64,000 bases of DNA from positions 10,031,429-10,095,428 of the forward strand of contig NC_054699.1 of assembly GCF_016097555.1 (NCBI RefSeq), read 5' to 3'. Of the stretch, positions 55,272 to 64,000 are shown in pieces (the first letter of the stretch is position 1; each line of letters opens with the position of its first letter). The translations under genes were made by a program, and so were the position numbers. The DNA comes from Gigantopelta aegis (Eukaryota > Mollusca > Gastropoda > Neomphalida > Peltospiridae). The notes under the pieces are model-generated. The model did no database searches. It was not told the DNA's origin and saw only the letters and a program-made list of their open reading frames with translations.

Positions 55272-55708
55272 ACTGATTTCATTTGTATTGGCTGAGATAT
55301 TGGCATCTTTTATTATTGAAATATACTTTGGTAAAACAGTGCTGTCAGTATCAGCATAATAGGTAAAATAAACATTCTTCAGATGATACTAATAGATACT
55401 CCATCAGGCTTATGTCTGGTGGGGATGGGATGGTGTGGGTGCATGCTTACCAAATTGTGTTTTATATGGCTTTGGATGTGGTCAAACAGTTGTGTGTGCT
55501 TGCATACATGTGTTGTCTGATGTTAGTAAAAGTATTTTTTTTTAGCATAAAGTACTTTGTATGTGGTCCCTAAATGAAAGAATACGTGTATATAAAGACA
55601 TAAACCTTAGCCTAAATGGAAACGTCTTAATTTGCTAAATCTCATATGCAGTGTTCAAATCAACAATAAAATCAACTACACCTAAGTGGATAGATACATG
55701 GTTTTTAG

Positions 55709-55984
55709 CCTGTATTTCCCTCTCCCTCCCCCAATAGCCTGTGTGTCTGACCAATATAAATGTAAAAAAACTATAAAAAATTGGATGAAGCAACAAATAA
55801 GGGGCTCTATGTGTTATTTTGGGGGTAATTACAAACTCCCCCCAATAGCCTGTACCTCCCCTCCCCCCAATAGCCTGTGTGTCTGACCAATAAAAATGTA
55901 AAAAAGAAAAAAGAAAAAAAAAGTATTTGGATGAAGCAACAAATAAGGGGCTCTAGGAGTTATTTAGGGGATAATTACAAACAT
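55709..55984 (+). repeat. Tandem duplication of about 135 bp
   Basis: CCCCCAATAGCCTGTGTGTC ... GGATGAAGCAACAAATAAGG occurs twice; a third CCCCCAATAGCCTGT lies between. Confidence 0.85.
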
Positions 55985-58851
55985 TAAGAAACTAACTGCA
56001 TGTATGGATGGTTGGTTGACTTTATTGTTGGGTCATGTGTGTGTAGCCATTGCGATGGTATTTTGTGGGGCCGTTTTATATAAGGAACACAAACAACCTT
56101 TATGAGCAAATGTCTGAAGATTGCACCAATTTGTCGAGACAAAAAGCTGTATTACTATTAATAAGAACCTATTTTTAATGAATGCTCAGATTGTGTTCTT
56201 TATATGACATGGCCCAATAAATTAATACCCTATTTTCATAATGAAGGCTAATGATTTGTTTGTTTTCTTTTTGTCGTGGGTATCACAGGAATATTACAGT
56301 AACTACATTTATTTGTTAAGTAGAGCTTTATGACTAAGTAGTGCTTTGTGGCTAAGTATTTTATATATTTTATGAGTATCTAACCACTAACCTCACAGGC
56401 AACTGTAACACAGATTAACATACATAAATAAAACTATTGTATAATGGTAAATCAAGATTGGTTTACGCAAGTAAATTTGGTGTGTATTGGTAAATGTTAT
56501 ATAATTTCGACAATATTTGCGTTTTACCCTCTTCATTCATCTCAATTTTATTGCCTTTTAACGTGTATGTATTTATAATAATAATTTCTATCTCTACAAT
56601 ATATTTTTTGTTCAGAATACATGTTAAATGGCTATAAGATTGATATTATGTATGAACAGAGTATAAGCAAAATATTGTGTAAATACTTGCATATAAAATG
56701 TACTAACATTCAACGATTTTATTTATGTGTACTAATCAGTGTCAGGTGGCTGTGATTAAACCATGTGTACAGTGCATCACACATTTGTCCTCATTGATTC
56801 TGTCATTCTGTCTCTAAGTCTAACTCAATTTTAATGTAGGGCAGGAGGAAGCTGGGTTATGTGATGACTGATGTGTCACAGGATCCAATGCCCTCCAGGG
56901 ACATTTTTTTTTCTCTTCCCTATCCCAACCAATGGAACGATCCTCTATCAGGGTTCGTATGGGTCATGAAAATCCTGGAATTTGCAGATGTTACTTTCCA
57001 GGCCCCAGAATATTAAGGAATTTTTTAGTTTGGTCATGGGGATTTCAAAAAAAGATAGTTTTCAGGCAACATCTGTTAGTGTTGGAAAGTATAATTTTCA
57101 TGTCCATTATTCGGAATTTCCACCATCAAATTCTCAAGTAGTTTATCACTTGCGGCACTGTACAATATCCATGATATAAATGAATTCTTGGAAGTCCAGT
57201 AACTTGATTTGATGAAAATCCAAATCGGTTCTGATGAAATTAAATTACGAAAATGTATTTTCAAATGCCCTCACCCCCCTCTTTTTTTATCTTAATGTAT
57301 TTGATCATCTTATAAGCTGGTATGATATTTTTGTCTTAAACTTGCACAAAATGAGATTTTTTTTTTGACATATCTGTATATTGTGAAGAGATTTTTTTCT
57401 ATTCTGATTGCACATGTATGTTATCACCTGTGAATATTTCTTGCAATCTACTACCCAAAACATTGAAAATCTTATTTGGAGGCGAGTGAAGGTGTGTGTA
57501 CCTTTAATGAGTTTAGACATTGTTGTTTGAAATGGGCACAATCTGATTGAAATGGGCATTATGAATTGTTATATATATATATTTTTAATACAAATATGTA
57601 TTAAGAAAATGTTTGAAAAAAAAATGAAAGCAAAATTATATTGTTAATTTAGGTAAGATGATATAGTACATGTATTAGAAGAATATTTGGTTCATTTTGG
57701 AATGCAAAGCTGGGATTTGAATGTAATATATGTAAAACACAATCTATGCATGATATTTATATTTATTGTTAGGGCATGTTTAATTTGATTTTGTTTTAAA
57801 TTACCATGGATTTTGGTGTGTTTTAGAAAAATGTGCTGGATAAGCACCTCTTACAATTACTTATAATCTTAAAAGTTGTGCTAGTATCAAAGTTTTATGT
57901 TTGTATTTTTATCTTCTGTTTTCACTCTTTTTCTCTCTTTCTTTCTTTTTAATTTTTTTTTTTTTTTACAGAATTATAATTTATCAAACCCAATTAGTTA
58001 TGAATTTTGTGGACTGCATTTATACAAATGTAGAGTAAGCGTGAAACGCCCTTTAAAACAAACATGTACATGTATCAAAATCTCCTACTTTTAAAATGTG
58101 AAACATCACATTCTAAATTAATAATAATAATAAAAACTAGCTAAAAAGAATGTTTTTGATTGTTATTATTTTGAATTAATTGACATTTATCGGTAATTAA
58201 ATTTTAAAATAAAAATATTTCTTACAAAAACAAGATTTTCAGTGTATTTTATTAGGGGGGGAGGAGAGCAGGATGATAAAAAAAAAGAGAAGGAATTTAA
58301 AAAAAGTATGGTTGGTACTTTTCTATAACACAATGTAACAGAAATTTTCAAATTTCTTAGTTATGTCAATTTTTGTGTTGATCAGCACTGATCTTGTAGC
58401 AAGGGTCTCTGGTTCGAATCCCCCCAGTGGAGGCTGATATATCTGTTACACTGCTCTAGTGTGTCCTGCTTGTGTGGCTCGTTCACTGTATTATTATTGT
58501 GTTATTTACCGAATACTTGTATCACATTCAGATTCTTTTCCCCATTGACAAGAATGTGCAATAAATCTGTATATCCTCACAAATTTTAAACCCCACCTCT
58601 CACAAAACCAATTTTTCTTGTGTTATGCAATATCACTTAGGGAAGGTGGTGTGTTCAGGTGAGTGAGCACTTAATATTGCTGGTCAGACAAGTTTTTTTG
58701 TGGCATGATAGAACTAGATGGTACTAGTCAAAATTGTTTGCAAGTGTCTGCCCTCTGAACTTGTCACTGGTATGCATGGTCATTGCAAACTTTGAAACTT
58801 TCGATTGACAGCAGATAGACCCTCCTGCTGTTGCACTCTGGGCTATTGCAG
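55985..58851. other. Intergenic: AT-rich, one old repeat
   Basis: Besides the repeat at 56949, a B-box-like GGTTCGAATCCCC at about 58412 is the only notable motif. No ORF with coding character. Confidence 0.45.
56949..57180 (+). repeat. CAGGGTTCGTATGGGTCATG repeat
   Basis: Begins CAGGGTTCGTATGGGTCATG with AAAATCCTGGAATTTG; resembles a dispersed element found in many animals. Right end unclear. Confidence 0.45.
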
Positions 58852-59190
58852 GGTTTGTAGTGGTCTTTAAATTCAATGAAAGTCTTTGAATTTGAAAAAA
58901 TTATTTTTTTGGTCTTTGAAAGTCTTTGAATGGTAATAAAAACCTTTAATTTCTCACAAGTCATAGCCAAAGCATTGATGATATATTTTACAGCTGCATG
59001 CATTTGAGATTTTCCAGTTACAAGGTTTAATCTGTCATAATGCATGTAAAAAAGCAAAAAAAAATTGCCATGGACAACAACATAAATTAACTGATTTGGT
59101 CTTTTTATCACATTCTATTGTCTTTGACCATTGTGTAGAAGACTTTGAAAATAGAAGGTAAAAGTCTTTGAATTTGTTTGGTCTTTGAGG
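58852..59190 (+). repeat. GTCTTTGAA-rich repeat with inverted ends
   Basis: GCAGGGTTTGTAGTGGTCTT then several GTCTTTGAAAGTC units; right part AAAAGTCTTTGAATTTGTTT. Internally repetitive. Confidence 0.5.
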
Positions 59191-59473
59191 CTACGGACAC
59201 TGCTACTGGCTGTTGATAAAACCATTAAGAGTGTGCGGTAACCACGCATACCACAAGTAAGGTGATAGTCATTTTAGAATGTAGCTGCATAATCACATTG
59301 CTAACAGCTGGCTGAAAGCAAAGCTAGGTCGATATTGGACAACACGCAGGCCCGATTTCTCAATGATTGTTCAAAACCACAATGTATGGTTCAGATATGA
59401 TTCAAGGGAAATCCAACCAAACACTGAATTCCACATTAACAAGTCAGTTTTGGTCTCTGCTCATAATATGTTA

Positions 59474-60045
59474 GAACTGAATGATTTTACATGTGAAAGT
59501 GTTTACGGCACGATCAATAGTTCATTGTAAACCGAGTGTATCAGAGCTTGTAGTACCAATAATCTGTTTCGAACCAATTGATTTTGCATGTACAATTGTT
59601 TCGAACATGATTGACTGTAAACTGATTTTATCACAGCATAATTCAAAGTTGTAACTCTATATTTGTCTGAACTTAATGATTTTGCATTTGAAACTGTTTG
59701 ATAAGACTTAATTCATTGTAAACCAACTGTATTCGAGTGTAGTTGAAGGGTTAACTTGTAATCTGTTTGAACTGAATTACTTTTTGTTTGAAACTGTCCC
59801 ATATGATCAAATTCATTGTAAACTAAGTTTATCTGAGTGGACTTGAAGCTTTGACGTACAATCTGTTTCAATGATTTTCCATATGAAATTGTTTACGACA
59901 TGATCAACGGTTCATTGTAAACAGTATATCCAAGCATAGTTGAAGCTTTGACTTAAAACCTGTTTGAATGATTTTCCATGTGAAATTGTTTACGACGCGA
60001 TCATTGATTCATTGTAAACAGTGTAGTTAAAAGATTTAAACCTGT
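59474..60045 (+). repeat. Six diverged ~98-bp tandem units with TGTTTAC/GTAAACA pairs
   Basis: Units share GAATGATTTTGCATGTGAAA, TTCATTGTAAAC, GTTGAAGCTTTGAC and AATCTGTTTGAA. The last two and the first hold inverted forkhead-like TGTTTAC and GTAAACA. Confidence 0.8.
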
Positions 60046-61717
60046 CACAGCTGAATCGCCAATGTATAATCAGGCTTCAGTAGTTTTGCTAAATTGTTAC
60101 TCGAAACCTGAATTTATTTTTACAGATTTCAGTGTTTTGGTCCTTCACTAATATTTTAATTGCACTTTATCTAATATCAAGGATGCGAGAGATACGCGTA
60201 AATGCGCTTTTCCATTTTGTCTAAACCCTCCCCCAAAAACATGTTCAATACTGTTGACCACACAAGGTTCATTTGCATGTTTCATGGTTTCAAGTTTATG
60301 ATGTATGCCTTATATTATAAGTTATAACCAGTTTAGATTTGTTAGTGCTGAATGCAATTTTTGCCAGTTTCAGGGGTTGCAAACAACAATTTTCCTACAG
60401 GGGCCTTTGAGTGACCCCTGGACACCGGCCGCAATAAGCTTTTTTGTTCCAGCCCCTCTTGCATCCCTGAAATATGCTATTATTTTACTTTTAAACCGAG
60501 TGAATATTATATCAGTTTCTCCAGTACAGGAATGATAAATATTGTTGTTGTATTTTCATATTCTGCCTTGCTGAATTCCAAAACTTATTTATTACAGACT
60601 TTATAATCCAGTGTTTTTGTGTCCTCATATACAAATTATTTTAATTAAGAATACCTGGTTTGCTGCCACCATTGTAACATGTTTTCAACTATAGTCCATC
60701 CCATCCTCCTACAATTGTTTTTTTTTTCTGTAAATAATTTCAGTTTGGTTTGATGTAAGAAAAAAAATAAGTGTTTTGGAAATAACAATAAAATATAATT
60801 TTTGTGTGCAAATTACAAAACAGGCTGCTCAGAAATAAATAACTTGTAGTAAATTCTATAGTATGAAAAAAGTCCTCTGTGGGATGAACTACATTCAGTT
60901 AAAAATTAAAATTTAGAATATCAGTGTCTGTATATCCAAAGTGTTTCTCGTTGTCATGGAGTTAGTACTAGCTGAAACTTAATAATTTTACCTCCCAGTA
61001 TGTATGAAATTAAAAAGAAATGAAAAAAAAAGAGAAGAAGTTTGAGCCAATACAAATTTTAGGATGGTCAGAAACACACTGAATATTTATACACACCGAT
61101 ATTCAAGAAAATGTATTTCAAATGTAATTTTAGTTGTTAAAAAGGATTTGTTAGTTGCAAACATTTAAAGATGGCAGTAACTTGGGACGGTTTCCTTAAT
61201 TTAAATTTTGCAGTGTACAATATTTAATTTTATTTAGGTAGTCCAAAGTAGGTTCACATGATTTTTATCTAGCGAACTGATTGTACAGTTACGTGAAGTA
61301 TATCAGTGAAATCTAATCAGTTACCTCAAATTTGCATTGAACTTCATTTATCTTCTTACATTTATTTTTAATACGTGTAATGGTTCACCACAAAACCAAC
61401 TGACAGTTTGCGTGAATTATAAAACTACTTAACAGCAGTTCGCAAGAAATGTAGTACACCGGTTTAGCTATGCATATGGATTTTCTTTTTATATATATAT
61501 ATATATATTGCATTTAAGGATTCAGACTTCAATATATGATTATATTATATTATTAATATTTATTTACACAGCTTGTTTATAGATTGTTGTTAAGATGCTA
61601 GCATTTCAAGACATTCATTGTTAATAATCTGTTGAATCTATTGTTAGATGTAGATTGAGATTAAAATCACATCTTTGAAAACCTCATGTGTTGTCAGTTT
61701 GCTTCATTGTGTGGCAA
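60046..61717. other. Intergenic: AT-rich, no recognised feature
   Basis: (TA)n at 61490-61508; no coding or repeat family recognised. Confidence 0.45.
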
Positions 61718-62060
61718 AATCCAGCTCAATTGATAGAGTGCTCGTCTGAGGTGCTTTGATCACAGGATCGAACCTTCTCAGTAGACCCATTCTCTGATTG
61801 TTTTTTTTCCCCCCTTCTCAACTGGTATGTCAAAGGCTGTGGTATGTGCTGTCCTGTCTCTGGGTAAGTGCATATAAAACATCCCTTGCTGCTAATGGAA
61901 AACAAAATGTAGCGTGTTTCTTCTAATGCTATGTCAGAATTACTAAATATTTAACATCCAGTAGCCAATTGGGAGATAACCATGTGGAGTTTTTAGATTT
62001 GCGGATGTTATTGTCAATTAGGCCTTAGCCCGACGTTAAAAATTAAACATTTGTGGGAAT
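61718..62060 (+). mobile_element. SINE with tRNA-like head AGCTCAATTGATAGAG
   Basis: B-box GGATCGAACC; body TGTCAAAGGCTGTGGTATGT, GTGCATATAAAACATCCC; tail AGCCCGACGTTAAAAATTAA. Confidence 0.75.
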
Positions 62061-62424
62061 CAATATAGTTATGTCCATTGTAAACTGAATCGTTTTTTTT
62101 TATGAAACTGTATAAATGGTATTTCTTGGAAAAAATACCTGTCTACTATCTAACTGTAGACCCTTGAACCATCAACTTGGCCTTTTCCAATATTAATGAT
62201 GTCACTTTCTAATGACGTCGTTAGCTTTCTGGGTGTCAAGTTCATTTGATCCTGGAAAAAGAATGTAATTAACCAATTACAATACAGAACGCTTGCCATC
62301 ATTTACAATGATGAATAAATAAATCAAAGTACTCTAGTGGTATCACTGTGTGCAGCACTGATATAGGTAGGATGTAGTTCTGTGTGTGATTGCTGGAGGA
62401 ACAATCACCCTCTATCAATTCTGT

Positions 62425-62673
62425 TTCTCGCAGCAAATAAATGTGACTGAAAGGTTATTTTGTTGCATGTAGACATATTTCAAATGTGCAAATGTTAAAT
62501 ACTGGCAGATAATGTACACCAGATATATTAATTTTACTGTTGAGGAGGAATACTCACAGTAGTAATCTTTATCCAGTGGCATAAAACTGCCATCAGAGAT
62601 GCTCCCAACCCATGGAACCCATGGCAATTTATATCTTAACGACTTCAATTGCCGTTGGTAAGTTCAAGCCCTG
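62425..62673 (+). mobile_element. CAGGGCTTGAA element, left-truncated copy
   Basis: Shares GCAAATAAATGTGACTGAAA with 13493 and ends AAGTTCAAGCCCTG. It preserves the uninterrupted site ACACCAGATATATTAA (about 62517-62532). Confidence 0.7.
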
Positions 62674-62745
62674 ATACAATAGAATTCCACATTGTAAACA
62701 ACATTGTATAATAACCTTATAATATTTCAAATTATTTTTATACGT

Positions 62746-62751
62746 TTTATT
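62746..62751 (-). promoter_or_regulatory. Minus-strand poly(A) signal of the convergent gene
   Basis: TTTATT on the plus strand, AATAAA on the minus strand, about 170 bases after the stop of the putative terminal exon. Confidence 0.4.
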
Positions 62752-62839
62752 ACTCGGATGTGTTACAAATACGTAGATTAATCCACTGTCCGTTTTAATG
62801 GCTACAAACTGGACAGTCCATTAACATTGTGTCAACAAG

Positions 62840-62916
62840 TCTGTTTAGAAATGTGCTGTTGTTTGGGATCTCAAGTCCGTTTAGAAATGTGCTGTTGTTT
62901 GGGATCTCAAGTCTGT
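62840..62916 (-). repeat. Tandem duplication in the putative 3' UTR
   Basis: A block of about 37 bases around GTTTAGAAATGTGCTGTTG occurs twice back to back, directly after the stop of the minus-strand terminal exon; the copies are nearly identical. Confidence 0.8.
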
Positions 62917-62973
62917 TTATTCTGAATCCGGGTCTGCATCCACGAAACTCAACAGCATTGCTTCCACTTCAGC
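62917..62973 (-). CDS. Terminal coding exon of an unidentified convergent gene
   Basis: On the minus strand a pyrimidine-rich tract and ATTACAG acceptor (62974-62990) precede an 18-codon open stretch that begins in frame and ends AEVEAMLLSFVDADPDSE-stop (TAA at 62917-62919). A poly(A) signal lies about 170 bases downstream. I do not recognise the product: an acidic C-terminal tail with a short helix-prone LLSFV segment. No upstream exon is evident between 62974 and 64000, so the rest should lie past the right edge. The gene would be convergent with RNF168. The call rests on splice acceptor, open frame and poly(A) signal only. Confidence 0.4.
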   Translation of the reverse strand, partial: AEVEAMLLSFVDADPDSE

Positions 62974-63304
62974 CTGTAATTAAAAAATAAGAGATCATGT
63001 ATATGTTAAAAGTTTTAAAATAATGTAAATAAAATATACAGAACCGTGAAAGTATATGTATAACTACAGATATGCAACAAAGCTTTATTAAAAAAAAAAA
63101 TGAGCACAATTATGTAATTCTGAAAATAATTAACTATAAATATATCCAAATAATAAAGATGTTATTTTAAAAATAAATTTAATTATTATGTATTTGGTTA
63201 TTTGTGTATTAAGTAATCAATAAATACCCTGAAAATTAATTTAAGATTTAAAACTTTTTGGTAGGCAATAGGAAGATGACAATTAAGTTATCCCAATCTG
63301 GTTA

Positions 63305-63490
63305 AGTGCAGCGTTTGAAATGACCACTTATCTGTTTGTCTTGTGGACAAGTGAAAATCTGTCTGGACAAGCAAATTGTCCCTCAATGATTGTCTTGTGG
63401 ACAAGTGAAAATGTTCAGTGCAGTTTCATTTTGAGCATCAAAAACATAACCCTTGTGTACTCGAGTAAAACAAACCATAAGGAGATTTCT
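63305..63490 (+). repeat. CTTGTGGACAAGTGAAAAT repeat
   Basis: CTTGTGGACAAGTGAAAAT occurs at about 63340 and 63391; a related GGTGGACTTGAAAATTTCTG at 63507. No coding potential seen. Confidence 0.5.
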
Positions 63491-63660
63491 AGGTGTATTT
63501 GTCTGGTGGACTTGAAAATTTCTGCTTACTTCTATCGCAGTAGTGGACTTAATATTTTAGAGATTTCTTTAAAAGGCTCATATTTAACACAAAGAAGATG
63601 GAGAGGGTATGCAATATAGTGGATCAAATGTATTCTTGTAAAAAGTGAACAAAACCATTT

Positions 63661-63978
63661 TAAGTTTTTGTTTAATGACCCCACTACAGCACATTGATTT
63701 ATTAATCGTCGGCTATTGGATGTCAAACATTTTGTAATTTTTACTTATAGTCTTAGAAAGGAAACTTGCTACATTTGTCCATTAGTAGTAAGAGATCTTT
63801 TATATGCATCATCCCAAAGACTGGATAGCACATACATGTACCATGGTCTTTGATACACCAATCTTGGTGCACTGGAACAGGAAATAGCCCAATAGGTAGA
63901 CTGATGGGGATTGATCCCAGACCGACCATGTATCAAGTGGGTGCTTTACCACTAGGTTACATTCTGTCCCTGGACATA
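63661..63978 (-). mobile_element. SINE-B, full length, minus strand
   Basis: TTTGTTTAATGACCCCACTA ... TACCACTAGGTTACATTCTG; right-most feature of the window. Confidence 0.88.
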
Positions 63979-64000
63979 ACCATTGCTCACTGTCGTCCAT

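Noticed and set aside
58395-58470. tRNA or SINE at GGTTCGAATCCCC
   Set aside because: A good B-box but no matching A-box or acceptor stem upstream.

Overview
The window looks like nuclear DNA of a mollusc, most likely a gastropod. It has two intron-rich animal genes, AT-rich introns, and about thirty copies of tRNA-derived SINEs whose body (clamp around TGGTATATCAAAGGCCGTGG, then GGGATGGTGCATATAAAAGA) I know from snail genomes. The species is not determined.

Layout. (1) 856-23471, plus strand: a complete 11-exon alkaline ceramidase gene (ACER3 type, 271 residues) with the metal-site and catalytic residues intact and a poly(A) signal at 23628. A two-codon upstream ORF overlaps the main start. 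(2) 23.6-43.5 kb: intergenic, made of DNA transposons and MITEs, SINEs, a LINE 3' end (28.1-28.9 kb), a 101-bp tandem array with higher-order structure (31.4-32.2 kb), microsatellites and one broken Ty3/gypsy-type LTR element on the minus strand (38.66-40.03 kb). (3) 43618-53664, plus strand: a 4-exon RNF168/RNF169-type E3 ubiquitin ligase of 1316 residues, with an ETS-type promoter just upstream. Its last exon is 3.4 kb and carries an in-frame 21-bp minisatellite; the segment coding for its C-terminal LRM2-like motif is duplicated, in decayed form, in the 3' UTR. (4) 54-62.7 kb: AT-rich intergenic DNA with several minisatellites. (5) 62746-62973, minus strand: a likely terminal coding exon and poly(A) signal of an unidentified convergent gene whose body lies beyond the right edge.

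The two identified genes act in unrelated processes (sphingolipid turnover in ER/Golgi membranes; histone H2A ubiquitination in the DNA-damage response), and nothing suggests they work together. Most of the remaining DNA is transposon-derived. The repeats hold a readable insertion history: several elements sit inside others, and four insertions can be checked against an empty site or repeat consensus within the same window. I found no rRNA, functional tRNA, CRISPR or operon structure.
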